A stretch of 64,000 nt of DNA from Rhododendron vialii (GCF_030253575.1 NC_080562.1:27054352-27118351); one strand, 5' to 3'; shown: positions 1 to 11,575, numbered from the stretch's first letter. The notes: generated by a model not told the origin, from the letters alone. Numbers and translations are program-made.

Positions 1-510
1 ACAGTTTCCTTGAATGTCCGAGGCTCACTTTCTAACAAGTACGTTAGGAAGTCTGGACCAAAGGATGTTGATGTTCTAGCCAGTTTGCTACGTCTTGGCT
101 CAACCTCAACTTCTTCCTCTTGGTCTTGACTGCTTTCATATGCAGTCTCCAAAGTTCGTTTCACGGAACTTGACTCTTTTATGGATCTATAAGGAAATAT
201 GTGTTCAAAGAACGTCACATTCCTAGATTCCATGATAGTGTTCTTGTGAATATCTAGTATCTCAGATTCATACACAAGAAACCGATAGGCAGTACTGTTA
301 TGTGCGTAACCAATAAACACACAATCAACAGTTCTTGGCCCTATCTTCTTCTTTTTAAGAGGTACATCTACCTTTGCGAGACACCCCCACATTTGAAGGT
401 AACTGTAAATCACACACCTCAGTGTGGATTAAATCCAATGCCTCAGTACTTCTTTCAACTCATTGATAAGAAGTCTTTGTCACTTGGACCCTCACAAGGC
501 AATCACTTGC
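1..510 (-). pseudogene. Ty1/copia pol fragment with integrase core deleted
   Basis: Read on the minus strand, about 400 to 1 is open to the window edge. It shows the region after the copia integrase core: a WGC motif, then GPRTVDCVFIGYA, the SRNVTFFE block, and an acidic linker (SSQDQEEEVEVEPRRSK) leading towards reverse transcriptase. Just upstream on the same strand (about 420-480) is the start of the integrase core, ERSTEALDLIH. The two parts are joined with most of the catalytic core missing, so the copy is internally deleted. The element continues beyond base 1. Its gag is not visible between 510 and 2860. Family assignment is firm; lineage within copia is not assigned. Confidence 0.8.
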
Positions 511-718
511 CTATCCTGGTCATTTCCTGAATGAGAAGAACTTGTTCCTGCAGGAACCACCATTGGCGCACCAAATAGATGTGGTCACACCACTTGGGAC
601 AATACCATCTCAAGTATTCTCATGGTTGGAGCCATTTCTACAAGCACTTGGCCCCAACAAAGCTGAGTAGAGAAAATTGTATCCACCGACCAGATCAAAC
701 ACAGGATCGCGGTCGAGC

Positions 719-940
719 AATATCAAGGCCAAAGCCAAATAGTCTACTCCAGAGGCCGCAATCCAATGATCTGAAGCCAAGTCGCGCACGATTGACTAAG
801 GTTTAAGCCAAACAGTTTACCCATCCGAGGTCGAGTCGCGAACGACTGACCGAAGCCATAGCCCAACAACTTATCACAAAACTGATTCGAGGCCCAGTCG
901 CGCACGACTGACCAAAGCCGAAGCCAAACAGTTTCTCCTT
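719..940. repeat. Degenerate short tandem repeat, unit about 60-90 bp
   Basis: The phrase AGTCGCGCACGA(C/T)TGAC, followed by a run like AAGCCAAACAGTTT, recurs three or four times at uneven spacing. Copies differ by substitutions and indels. No coding meaning is visible on either strand. The rest of 511-1177 shows no gene. Confidence 0.5.
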
Positions 941-1177
941 TTGTTTCGAGAAATCCCACCCATGACCACCCATGAGCTGCAAAATAACCATGCTCCAAAA
1001 AACTATGGCCCATTATTTTGCATAAACACTCTGAACACCATCCTGTGGAAACAATCATGAAAAACTTCCACCCAAAAGGTAAGTCCGGATATGCTCGAAA
1101 TGAATTTACTCATGCTAAAATTGGTTTTTTTTTTTTCCCAACCAGAACCTGTTTTATTCCAAGAATTCAGTAGATAT

Positions 1178-1441
1178 AACGAGAGCAACACAACACATGA
1201 GCTCATTGTATTCTCAAAAACCGAGTCTTAAATGTTGGTAAAAAACAAACCAATTACAACATATTAACGAGAGCAACACAACACATGAGCTCACTGTATT
1301 CTCAAAAACCGAGTCTTAAATGTTGGTAAAAAACAAACCAATTACAACATATTAACGAGAGCAACACAACACATGAGCTCACTGTATTCTCAAAAATCGA
1401 ATCTTAAATGTTGGTAAAAAACAAACCAATTACAACATATT
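1178..1441. repeat. Three-copy 88-bp tandem repeat
   Basis: Copies start at 1178, 1266 and 1354, giving an exact 88-bp period three times over. Each begins AACGAGAGCAACACAACACA and ends with an AT-rich stretch. Copies differ at only a few positions, so the amplification is fairly recent. It is non-coding. Confidence 0.95.
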
Positions 1442-2864
1442 AATCTGGCAAAACAGTTGCATGTGGAACCCAATAACTAGTATGCCAATAAAATAAGAAA
1501 CGTGTTCTTATTGATAAAACCTGTAGGTAATAATGACAAAAGGAAAATTAGTAGAGACTTTCCTCCAAATAAAACCATAACAGTTTTATTTTCCTTTCCT
1601 TGCTATCAAAACACTAAACCAACTAAGAGAGTAGTGCTATATTATAAACAAGGAGTTACCAAATGTCAATCATTAATCTACTGCCTTTAATCACCAATTT
1701 TTCCCAGAAAGTAGAGCACTAATTTTTTCAATTTGCTTGAAAATGGTACATACTCACACCCAATTAGCAAGTCAATAGGAAATTTGTTTCAACACAGTGA
1801 AAGAAGATGCTTACAAAAGTATCATCTGCTAATTCAATTCACTGTAACGTGCCGAGGAATAAAGGGTTAGTCCATAGTCAATTACAAATCAACTATCAAA
1901 ACCAACTTGGTCAAAACCCGATGGAAATATGTCCTGCTATAATCACAGCAGTGGACAAAAACCTTCATTCTGCTGCAAGAGTTGCTCTTTCAAAATAATC
2001 CACTTCCTCATTAAAAAATGTAAACCGCTTTGTGACCAATCACAATCAAAACAGTTTTAATATTCCAAAATATTAAGTACTGTCTTCGATAAGAATAAGT
2101 AACGGTTTTTTTTTTCTTTTTCTTTCAAACCTGAACACAGATTATCCCTTTCCGGACGAAACTCCAACAACACATTCTATGAGAGCAACAAACAATCTAG
2201 CGACAATTTGATCACTGTTTAACAAACAGTAGCTTTACTGTACCAAACAATAACTTGATCACTGTTTATCAAACAATAACTTCTCAAAGATGTCAGTAGC
2301 AAATATGGAGTAAACAATCCAAACAAAGACTACTAACTTTTCTAGATTTACACTAGCAATGAAAAGTCAAACCAAATCAACAACTAATACTCTACTGTTA
2401 TGGATCTGTTCAGTACTTCTTTTTTTTTTTTTCCTTTTCAATATACTGCACCGAGAATATAAACAGTTAACATGCAACAATTGAAACAGAAGCACGTAAA
2501 GGAGCAAACCCACTATTGGTATTATGCAAGAGGCACGCTTCAATTCGTGAAAAAATCCAAAACTGTTTTTCCAGAACAGAACACTAGTGGGCAAAACTCT
2601 TAAGTAACCCGAGGGGAAAAAAAAAACTTTGTTTTTCTTTTCCTCTTCAAAATCTGTTCGTAACAGGAATTCCAGAAACTGTTTTTCAAAATAGAACCGA
2701 AACTATTTTTCCAAAAGAGAAATTTTGTCTTAAGATTGTAGGAAAATAGTGCAGAAAAACAATAAATGATTTTACTAATTTCTGGAAATTACAATATGAC
2801 CATGAATCGCAAAATTACAGAATATAAAATGTAGACATAAACTGTAAAAAAATATTGGCAATTC
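1442..2864. other. AT-rich non-coding spacer, no gene seen
   Basis: A/T-rich sequence with poly-T and poly-A tracts (about 2110, 2418-2431, 2620) and a doubled motif around 2205-2285 (TTGATCACTGTTTA, then AACAATAACTT). No recognisable protein on either strand. It may be the decayed interior of the copia element whose pol remnant lies at 1-510. Confidence 0.5.
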
Positions 2865-3503
2865 CAAACCGAGACCCATTTTGTTCAACGGTGCCCTTAA
2901 GACAAATTCGCCGCCTCACCGGTGCTAAAGGTTGTGTCGGTGTTCGTCTCCCAGGGTTGACTCGGTTACCACTCAGCCACCGGAGCACCGCCGTAGACTG
3001 TCCGTCGAACCAACTTGTGTCTATACTCTCTCTCTCGAAAAGAATAATTGTATTGCAGAAGAATGATTTTTTTGTTTTCGGTGTGTTGAAACCAAAGGTA
3101 GAGGTCCCCTTATATAGCTGAAGGAGGAGCCTCGACCATCAATACGACAATGAATACGAATATTCATGGAGGAGCCAATAATCAATAGGGGAATTGATTC
3201 CGCAATTCAATTTTGAAATAAAACTGATACAATTATTATTCCCGAAATTGAAATACACAATCATGGGTAATAACTCTGGGTAATCAACCCAGCTTTGACC
3301 ATTCAACCGTGCACTGTTGTCGGTCTGAAACCCACTTTGAGAGACAATTTCTCATTCATCTCTCAATGGAATTTGTTCATTCTTTCACCGGTTTAAACTC
3401 CTTGACAAGGAGTATCTAAAACCCACTTGGGCCCACCTCGAGGGGTATGGGTCCCACCAAATTCTCTTTGGTTAAAATTCCATTTTTCCATCAAAATATT
3501 CCA
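2865..3503 (-). mobile_element. Possible copia-type LTR, minus strand
   Basis: Read on the minus strand it begins TGGAATATTTTGATGG at 3503, has a TATATAAGGG promoter-like motif near 3110-3118, then a pyrimidine/GA-rich stretch, and ends near 2865. The right boundary is supported by comparison: from 3504 onward the sequence matches the 3' flank of kinase copy C (about 50450-50600), and the match stops exactly at 3503. It could belong to the copia fragment at 1-510. No second LTR or primer-binding site was found, so the call is tentative. Confidence 0.4.
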
Positions 3504-3770
3504 CATTGTGCTCTCGACATTAGTTCCAAATCATAACAGAAACTTTTTGTTAAATCATATCAAATCCACCAAAGAGTGGCAGAAACAATAGGTTTCCAAA
3601 TCCACTCATTGGGTTGCTAAATATATGCATCAAGTAATGACCAAGTCCAAGCATTTTTGAACTTGTTCACCCGTAAAGTAGTAATGGATAACATGTTTTA
3701 AATTTCCACTTATTTTGTCAAGGCCATTTACCCGCAAATGAATGTTGTTCACTTTTTTAGAAACTTGCCT
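3504..3770 (-). other. 3' flank of kinase copy A, duplicated at copy C
   Basis: This stretch matches about 50450-50640 downstream of copy C, for example CACCAAAGAGTGGCAGAAAC followed by a run ending in TTGGGTTGCTAAATAT. It shows that the duplicated unit included 3' flanking DNA and not just the gene. Confidence 0.75.
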
Positions 3771-6285
3771 TCACCTTGGCCCTGATAGATCCACTGCAAA
3801 TAATGTAGTGCCATCATGAATTGCATACATGTCTTCACCATTAGCTGCCACTGTTCTTCTTGCTGGAGCATTTATGAAGTTATAGTCCAAATTGTCTTGA
3901 ACACTAACTAAGCCCTCCAACACCTGAACCACCACTGTCATTGAAGGCCGCCTCTGGTAATCACTTTGTAAACACCACACAGCAAGCTTCATCATCTCCA
4001 CCATTTCTGTTCTGTGTAATTGCATATCAGCATTGTATTTATCGACCATATCCAAAAGCTGTCCCTCTTCTCCTTTCCTTTTGAATAAATCTAATAAATG
4101 CTTATCTTCTTCAGGCTGAGACCTATCCAAATTTTTCCGTCCGCACAAGATCTCTAAGACCACAACCCCAAAGCTATAGACATCAACTTTCTCTGTGATA
4201 ATTGAGCTCAACCATTCAGGAGCCATGTAGCTTGGGGTTCCCCCAACGTTGCTAGAACTTGGCTTTGGTCCTTGTCATTTAGCTTTGCCAATCCAAAATC
4301 AGAAACTTTTGCATTGGAGTTTTCATCTAAGAGGATGTTTTGGGGTTTGATATCCAAATGGTATATTTTCTGTCGACATTCCTCATGGAGATAGGCTAGT
4401 CCCTTGGCTATATCCGCGATGATCTCCCTTCTGGATTCCCACCCAAGAGTGAGCTTGTGATGTCTTTTGAATATCCACCCAAGAGTGAGCTTTTGATGTC
4501 CTTTGAATAACCATCTATCCAAGGACCCGTTGCACATGTACTCGTAAACTATAAGCCTATTAGAGTTTTCAGCACAAAATCCAATCAATCTTACAAAATT
4601 GACATGATGGATGCTGCCTATTGTCTGAACTTAGCTAAGAATGACTTCTTGATTTGACTTAAACCATCGAGACGCTTCACTGCTACTTCGGTTCCGTCAC
4701 TCAACGTCCCACGAAAGACAGACCCGAATCCTCCTACCCCCAGCTTATTGCTAAAATCATTGGTCGCTGTTTTCAAATCATCGTACAAGAATCTGGTGGG
4801 CATCCCCGGTACCTTATCGAAAGAGAACCCATCATCAAGTTCCTCTTCTTTTCTTTTCCTTCTGAAAACGAAAATGCAAGATCCAACCAAAAGACATACA
4901 CCAATCAAAGCTCCGAGGCTAGATCCCAGTATGATTTTGCCATGTCTTGATTTCTTTCGAGGAAAATCGGTTGGCGACGACTGTTTGGGTGGAGAAGTCT
5001 GCACTTTAAGAAATACAGCGACGTTGGATCCTCCCTCATTGTTTATAAGAGAAACAACTTCATCCAGTAACATGCAACCACTCTTTAATTCATACAGATC
5101 TGCAAACGCGTATATAGCTGCTTTACACGAGCAGTTTCTCAAACAAGCATTCTTGCAATCTACCAATGTTGTTTGGTCATCCAACCGGTAGTTAAAGTAA
5201 CCAGTATTCTTAAGCTCCAAAAGACTGTACTGGGAATAATTACAAGAAATGGGTGTAACAAGGGAGTATCCGAGGTTGGGTTGCTTATCATTTATTTGCT
5301 TGAAATTTCCTGTTTCGTTGCTGCTTCCCTCAAAACAACTGCACTGCCCGTTCGCAGAACATATGCCGTATTTGCCACACGCCATTGGATACCTGAAGAG
5401 AGCAAATCCGCCACGGTCTTCCATTCGGCTCCTCCCCATTCGTATACAGTCAAATGCCCGTCGGGTTCCAGCCTCATGAACTGAGCTGTCGACCCAGCAG
5501 AGATATGTTGACCATTGAAGCTTCCGTTCTTGAACGCAACATACGCTTCTTCATCCATCTTGGGCCTCTTGGGTATTTCTGCTAATATGGTTTCGTAATA
5601 GAGCAATGGTGGATAAGCTTCCAAGTAACCGACCAAATGGTAGCGCTCAACAGAAAGGGATAACAAGCCTCGGCTCAAGTTAGATGATGATGTTCTAGCT
5701 ATCAGCTTTTGCCCTGAGGACCAGGTTGACACCAACTTTTGCCCGATAAGTAAGGAGTCCGTGGGGTGATCGAAAGACTGCCAAACCGTCGCGTTGTTAC
5801 CGTCAAAAAGCACGAGGTTTCCGAATTCGGTGAATCTAAAGCCCGTGACGGATTTTCCTCCCGTGTCGGTAGACCATACCATATCTCCATCTGCGTCTTG
5901 AAATATCAAATCCCCATTGCTCGTGAAGTTTAACGTTGCGTTAACTTTGACTGGATGGTCCCAATTAGCAGACCAGACTAGCTGGGGAGTACTTATTGTG
6001 GTATCGTTTTTGATATCGTATCTTTCTGCAAATATGAGGATACCAAAGAAACATGAAGTTTCAGTGGTAAAGCAGTAGAAGCCGGAAATGAACGGTGAGT
6101 TATTGGATAGGGAAAGGACCGGAGTCAAGCTTGAAATTGTTGGGTTGTTGTTGATCCATGTAGTGGATAATTTGGCGACTGGTTGATACTCAATTATTCG
6201 GGCATCATTGAAATGTGCAGATCGAAAAGATGAAGATGGTGACAATAGCAAGTGAAGTGATCAAACAAAGACTTGGTTTACCCAT
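3771..6285 (-). pseudogene. G-type lectin receptor kinase copy A (SD2-5-like), frameshifted
   Basis: Family role: a plasma-membrane receptor-like Ser/Thr kinase with extracellular B-lectin and PAN/EGF-like regions. Visible parts from the 3' end of the strand: signal peptide MGKPSLC from 6285; B-lectin with WSANWDHPVKVNATL and WQSFDHPTDSLL; a Cys-rich CGKYGICSANGQC segment; PAN-type cysteines; a transmembrane stretch; then a kinase with glycine loop, VAVKR, HLDIKPQN, SDFGLAK and APEWLSS, ending DLSGPR. Compared with copies C, D and F it has a 4-bp insertion in the signal peptide (about 6220), a 16-bp deletion (about 5395), single-base deletions near 4632 and 4242, and an in-frame 36-bp tandem duplication (4441-4512). 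Four frame breaks make a functional receptor very unlikely. No introns are apparent. Confidence 0.9.
4441..4512 (-). repeat. 36-bp tandem duplication inside kinase copy A
   Basis: The segment beginning ACCCAAGAGTGAGCTT occurs at 4441 and again at 4477. It repeats a 12-residue block (FK-H-KLTLGW pattern) that is single in copies C and D. It keeps frame, but falls in the kinase lobe between the hinge and the catalytic loop. Confidence 0.9.
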
Positions 6286-6555
6286 TAGTAGATCTCGTTT
6301 CTGATGATACGTGTGTTATGGGAAAGAAAGCGAAGAAAGAGAGAGACTATGGGGTAGTGGGTATTGATTGTCGTTTGTTGTATAGTACCAGTACGCAGAA
6401 AATTTCACAAAAAGCCGAGTGTGCATGTTGACTGGTGATGTACAAAGTCTTCTTTCCGGCCCCTTCCTTTGTGGCGCATTGAGCTAGATTTTCCTTATTC
6501 CTCTGCAAAGGTGTTAGAGTTTTGTTCACCCTCTACTTAAAAGGTGGAACCTACA

Positions 6556-6722
6556 CCACTGGATCGGGAAAGGACGAGAGTCATTTTAAACCCGACATAA
6601 TTAATTGTTGGATCGAAAAAATCATAGCTGTAAATTGTTGGGTTGTTGTTGATCCATGTAGTGGATAAATTGGCTACTGGATCATACCTAACTGATCGGG
6701 CATTGCTCACATGTGCAAAAGA
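6556..6722 (-). pseudogene. Short relic of a lectin receptor kinase 5' end
   Basis: The plus-strand text TGTTGGGTTGTTGTTGATCC followed by ATGTAGTGGATAAATTGGC matches the start of the lectin domain in copies A, C and F (the NLSTTWINNNPTI region). A piece like CTGGATCGGGAAAGGAC matches the segment just after. It is scrambled and too short to code, and lies directly upstream of copy A, a sign of unequal exchange in the array. Confidence 0.7.
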
Positions 6723-6904
6723 TTATAGTAGTATTTCCATAATTAATCCTATGCATTTGAAAGGTATAAAGACACATGGCGTGCTTCTACACATTTGAAA
6801 GTTGAAGAGAAGTTATTTGGACAATTGAAAGCAAAAGATTAGAAGATGAAAAGTAGTTAACACAGAAGTTATTTCCCACACTTTTTTGTTTCGGGAATGA
6901 CTTC

Positions 6905-7201
6905 GGTGTCCCCGGTCATTTTGGGGACACCGTAAATTTTGGCATAACAAAACCATTATGAGTATAACCAAAACCCATTATAAGCATAACAGAACCATAG
7001 CAAGGCATAACCAAAACCATAGCAAGGCATAACTTATTTGTTATGCCTTGGTTGGGTTCAGTTACGCCTTTGTTGGTTTTTTGGATATTCCTTGGTTATG
7101 TCTTGTTTGAGTTCTGTTATGCTTGTAATTGATTTTAGTTATGCTCCTAATGGTAAAATTATGCCAAAAATTACAGTGTCCCCAAAATGATGGGGGACAC
7201 C
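6905..7201. mobile_element. Foldback MITE, 297 bp
   Basis: The two ends are inverted copies: left GGTGTCCCC-GGTCATTTTGGGGACAC, right (reverse complement) GGTGTCCCCCATCATTTTGGGGACAC. The pairing continues inward through motifs such as GGCATAA and GTTATG, so nearly the whole element folds on itself. The terminal 27 bases also form their own small hairpin. No open reading frame, and no convincing target duplication, so the superfamily is not assigned. Confidence 0.75.
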
Positions 7202-7979
7202 ATAGCATCATCCTTTTGTTTATTGTAAATAGCCTTTTTAGGCTTTATTGTAAAGTCTCTCCGACAAATCAAAAACTTATCTTTTTTTGTCTTTAAATTT
7301 TTGTCTCTCCAAACTCAACTTTTGGGATGAGGGTTTATTTTCCAAGTCATTTACTTTTCATGTCATTTACATTTACTGCCCTTTAAATTTTTGTCTTTCA
7401 ATTACCAATTTTAGGAGTAGATTAATAAGTTAGAATCCCATGTGTCAATTTCATTCTTGAAGATTGGTGTTTGCTTTGCATCACTGATTTTCTTTTATGT
7501 GTCAATACATCATTGAAGTTTAATGGAAGAATCTCTTTCGTTCGTCTTCAAATTTGTTCTTGCTATCAATTTTGATTTGATTCGATTGCCACTTCACATC
7601 CGACGAAGTCTTGAAATATAGCATGTAACCATGGCTTTACCTTTGGAGACAAGCCGCATTGCCCTTATTTGTGTTGTTGACTTTGTTTCCCAAAATCCTG
7701 ACAAATTTCGACCGAGGGAAAAAATAGGTAAACAGGTATCGAGGGATGGGATATGGTGAGGAGCTGATCCCCTTTAATTTGAGCGTATTCTTCCATGGTT
7801 TGAACTAGATTTTCCTCATAGGTCCTTGTACTATCACATCTGTGATTAGCTCTACACCGGAATTCATTTCGGTTATGTTTTGCATTATATATCATTTTAG
7901 CCTGCAATTTACATGTGCTCGTGTCTTGGTGATTGGTGATTATGTAATGAAATCTCATGTACCACTGACTTCAAAAAAT
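7202..7979. other. AT-rich spacer, no gene seen
   Basis: Non-coding sequence with T-rich tracts between the foldback element and the promoter-like block at 7980. The short reading frames here lack any recognisable domain. Confidence 0.5.
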
Positions 7980-8500
7980 CTGTGATGTAAAAAAAATGGA
8001 GGAAGTTAAGGAGAAAGACCATGAGGGAGTGGAAATTGGTTTTTGTTTGGGGTCAGTATCCTTCAATGTGGAAAATGTCAAAAAGGCTGAGGCTGTTAAC
8101 CGGTGATGCACGAAGTCTTTCTTTTTCTGTAGAAAAGATCAACAACGTACCCAATCAACCAAATAAATGAGTGATAAATTGGTTCCATAAATTTGTCAAA
8201 CATGTAGTAGGCACCAAGTTTGAATGAGAAATTTATGGACCCCACCAATTGACCTCTTGTTTTTATTTGATCTTGATAGATACGCTCATATTTTCTCACA
8301 GGGATAGATGAAAGGACAGAGGATCTGTTTTTCTGAAGCCTGATTCTGCTAGGCTCTTACTCACAAATCTTTGAGCTCCGACCCTTCCCTCTCACTCTCA
8401 ATTCTCGCTCTGCTTTCGCGCTCTCAATCCTCGCTCTTGCAAATTTCAGTAGTTTGGGATGTTTTTCAAAGATCATTTCGAGCTTGCGCTCCCGCTCACA
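7980..8500 (-). promoter_or_regulatory. Duplicated kinase-gene upstream region without its gene
   Basis: This block matches the sequence just upstream of copy D (59540-61080): shared stretches include GAGTGGAAAT, TTTTTGTTTGGGGTCAGTA, the tag CCGGTGATGCACGAAGTCTTT (8100-8120), AGATGAAAGGA and TGAAGCCTGATT. It is not followed by a start codon of the family in the right place, so it is an orphan upstream copy. Near 8325-8340 it also gives the empty site for the Stowaway element at 60641. Confidence 0.7.
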
Positions 8501-9365
8501 CACGTGGGTGTGTATCATGTGACTTGGGGCTTGGTGATGTAAATCCTAGGATATTAGAAAATACTTGTTTACACACAAAAGCCGATTCAACCCACGTACT
8601 CTCTTCATTCAATACCTAGTGGAAGCTGGTATGAGCCATGCATGTTCTCAACTAACCACACAAAAATCTATAGGTCTTTTCTACTTCCGTTTCTTACTTG
8701 ATTGTTCTTTGAGCATTTAGTCGTAGTTCGGCCAATTCTCAACAGAATCTTCCAACAGGGAGCATGTCAGTTTGACAAGTTTCAACTTGTGTGTGAACAG
8801 AAATAGAACAGTACAGGATGGGGCCTAGTGTTGTATCACGTTCGTTTGATAGGTGCGAGTACATTATTGCAATGGTGGTCTATCAGTTTCCTTGGCCAGG
8901 TTTAAGTTTTGGGATTTCTTGGGGTTTGTTTGGGCCTTGTCTTTTTTGGGTTTTACACTTGGGCTGTTAGAGCTTTGTCCTCTTAGGTGTTTCGGGCTTG
9001 CCTATTGAGTATGGATTTTGTTCCATTTGCTTTTCTTTTCTTTTTTTTCAACCGGTGGTTGAATCCCTCTCTCCCTCTCCCAACTTGATGTGCTATTTGT
9101 CAAGTTTTCTTAATAAATTTAGTTGCCGATCAGAAAAAAAAACGACACAACTCTAACCCCATCACCATCCAACACCCCATTAGGAATCAAAGCCCTTCAT
9201 TCTCCATGTGCAGATAAAATCCCTTACTTCTAATTAAACTAGTTTTTTTTTTTTTTTAAATTGGGGTGTCATGAAAAGTAGTATTCAAAGAATGAAAGGG
9301 GACGAGTGTTCAACCTAGCTTGCCCGGCTAGCCAAAGTATGGATGCTTTTTAATGGGGGAACTTA
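8501..9365. other. Spacer with a possible LINE-type 3' end
   Basis: No gene is seen. Around 8870-9140 a T/G-rich stretch ends TTAGTTGCCGATCAG followed by an A-run (9132-9141), which resembles the A-tailed 3' ends of plant LINEs. No LINE reverse transcriptase is present, and no target duplication was identified. Confidence 0.4.
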
Positions 9366-10781
9366 ATTAGTCATTCTTTTTATCCTACTTATTTAGGTGC
9401 TCATCCTAATGTATTTAGATACTTATCTTTCTATCCTCAAATTCAATTAAATCCTAAACTACCATTTCTTTCTCCTGATTTTTCAAATCTTTCTCTTTTT
9501 TTTTTTTTTTATCTTTTCTAATTATCTCAATTCTCTCTCCTCTTTCAAACATTTCTCTCACCTAAATTTTTGAATTTTTTCTCTCTCCTAATCTTCTCTC
9601 TCATATTTTCATTTCCCAAAAATCTAAAAAGAAAATACTACTCTTACAAAAACGACTGTGTAAGCCGGAAAACATGATCAATTCACAAAACATGGCAAAA
9701 CCTGATCGAGGTAGATGAACAAGACAAGATCAATTAAAAAACATGACAAAATCGAAAAACATGGCAAGTTTCGAGAAGTGTAGGTTTCGATCAAGGTAGA
9801 TGAACAAAACATGATCAAATAAAAAACATTACAAAAATCAGAAAACATGACAAGTTTTGAGAAGTGTAGGTTTCAATCGAGGTAGATGAACAAAAACATG
9901 ATCAAATAAAAAACATGACAAAAATCAGAAAATGTGACAAATTTTGAGAAGTGTAGGTTTCAATCGAGGTAGATGAACAAAACATCATCAATTCACAAAC
10001 ATGACAAAAATTCAAAAAATATAATACCTAAAACTGATATTCCTGCAAGGCAATCCGGTAACGGCGGCGATTAAGAGGACGAAAGCGATGTGACTCAACC
10101 TTAGAACCTCGACCATTCATGACTGTTTTGATGTCGTCCACTCTTATTTCTAACTATCAATGAAACGAAAAATTGATGACGACGGTGCCGTTCCGGGTTC
10201 TTCTCCAAGATCAATGACTACAATGGCGCTATTTTAGAACGTCGCCGTCGACTTTTTTTTTTTAATAACCCGGATGCGCCGCCGTTGACTTGAAACCCAG
10301 ATCTAGAGTGGTTCGAAGTGGTAGGTCACCTCGGGTGCGGAGTGGGACGAACGGGGTGGGTCGCCAAAACACAAATCCAATCCATGGCTTCGATTTGAAA
10401 CGTGCGTGCACGTGTGGTGGTGGTGATGGGGTCAAGAGGAGTTGTTTTGTTCGGTGCATTATTGGTTTGATTCATGTTGGAATGTATGGGGATTGACAGA
10501 GAAAAGAGCAAAGAGGAAGAGGGAGTAACGGGGGACCCCTTACTAGATTATGCATACGTGTTTGAGAGAAATGAGACTTCTCCGGCTATGTATTCTCCGA
10601 GATTTGAGAGAGAGAATGTGTTTGGATAGACATTAAATTTGAAGAGAGAGAGAGAGTTAATTAATGAAGAAATTAAATAAGGGCAAAATTGGTCATTCAA
10701 CCAATTTAAGGATGAAAACATAAATATTTAAACTCACTAGGATGGACACCTAAATAAGATTTCCATATAGGATGTCTATTT
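9366..10781. mobile_element. Candidate non-autonomous DNA transposon with inverted ends
   Basis: The left end (about 9366-9450) and the reverse complement of the right end (about 10700-10781) share AATTAGTCATTC/AAATAGACATCC, then TTATTTAGGTG, CATCCTA and TCATCCT-AAATT in the same order. Between them lie a minisatellite (9667-10010) and a GC-richer stretch (about 10030-10500) with no recognisable protein. The GC-rich core in AT-rich arms resembles a Mutator-type carrier of captured host DNA, but that is inference: no transposase and no clear 9-bp duplication were found. Confidence 0.5.
9667..10010. repeat. Minisatellite of about 86 bp, four copies
   Basis: The marker AGGTAGATGAACAA starts at about 9709, 9794, 9880 and 9967, a period of 85-87 bp. 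Each unit also has an A-rich stretch with ACATGACAAAAATC and GAGAAGTGTAGGTTTC. It lies inside the candidate transposon. Confidence 0.85.
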
Positions 10782-11142
10782 AATTTTCTTTTTTAATGCC
10801 AATAAATGCGCATATCCCTGTACAAGTATGAAGGAAGGTGTTCAAGAAAAAGAAAAGAAAAGAAATCACAAACCTCAACTTAAGTTGGCATAATTCTATT
10901 TGCTTAAGTGGTCCTAATGAGGTGGATGGAAGCGATATATATCCCCGTACAACTGACATTAATTGGGGCCTTTGAGTACATATCACTATGTAGGAACTGT
11001 TGGGAAAAACTACAAAATCTTAGGGATATCAAACAAAAATCATCAAGGATCGATGAGGGGAAAAAGAAAATCTTCTCTCATACTTGGAGGAAAGTTCATC
11101 ATCTTCCATGAGCTTAGAAGAATTTAGAGTGTTCTGTCCCAT
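10782..11142. other. Spacer, no gene seen
   Basis: AT-rich sequence with no domain-bearing reading frame on either strand and no clear repeat. Confidence 0.5.
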
Positions 11143-11575
11143 GTGAGGGTTATTTTCAGCCGATGGGATAAAAGTGGACGTAAGACTCTTTTATAAAAGT
11201 GGGAGCTTACACAAAAATAACTTCATCGGGGACGGCTTCTTTACGACGGGTACACCATATGTTTCTCTTCCCATCATAGAAACAATGAAATCAATGGTAA
11301 AGAATTAATCTCACCCATTATAATTGGGAAACTACTACCCAATAGGAAAAAAACCCATGCGAGGGTAATTTTCAGCCGATGGGATAAAAGTGGGCGTAAG
11401 ACCCTTTTATAAAAGTGGGAGCTTACACAAAAAATAACCTCATCTGGGACGGCTTCTCTACGACGGGTACATCATATGTTTCTCTTCCCATCATAAAACA
11501 ATGAAATCAATGGTAAAGCATTAATCTCACCCATTATAATTGGGAAACTACTACCCAATAGGGAAAAAAAACCCA
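11143..11575. repeat. 216-bp tandem duplication
   Basis: Two copies, starting about 11143 and 11359. The marker CAGCCGATGGGATAAAAGTG is at 11157 and 11373. The copies run side by side through ACGACGGGTAC, CCCATTATAATTGGGAAAC and an A-run, with a handful of differences. Non-coding. Confidence 0.9.

Noticed and set aside
2930-3000. tRNA-Ser-like gene on the minus strand (GTGGCTGAGTGGT resembles an A box)
   Set aside because: No B box follows at the proper distance and no cloverleaf with acceptor stem could be drawn.
4748-5191. 147-codon plus-strand frame inside copy A
   Set aside because: Antisense shadow of the kinase/juxtamembrane coding sequence; no domain.
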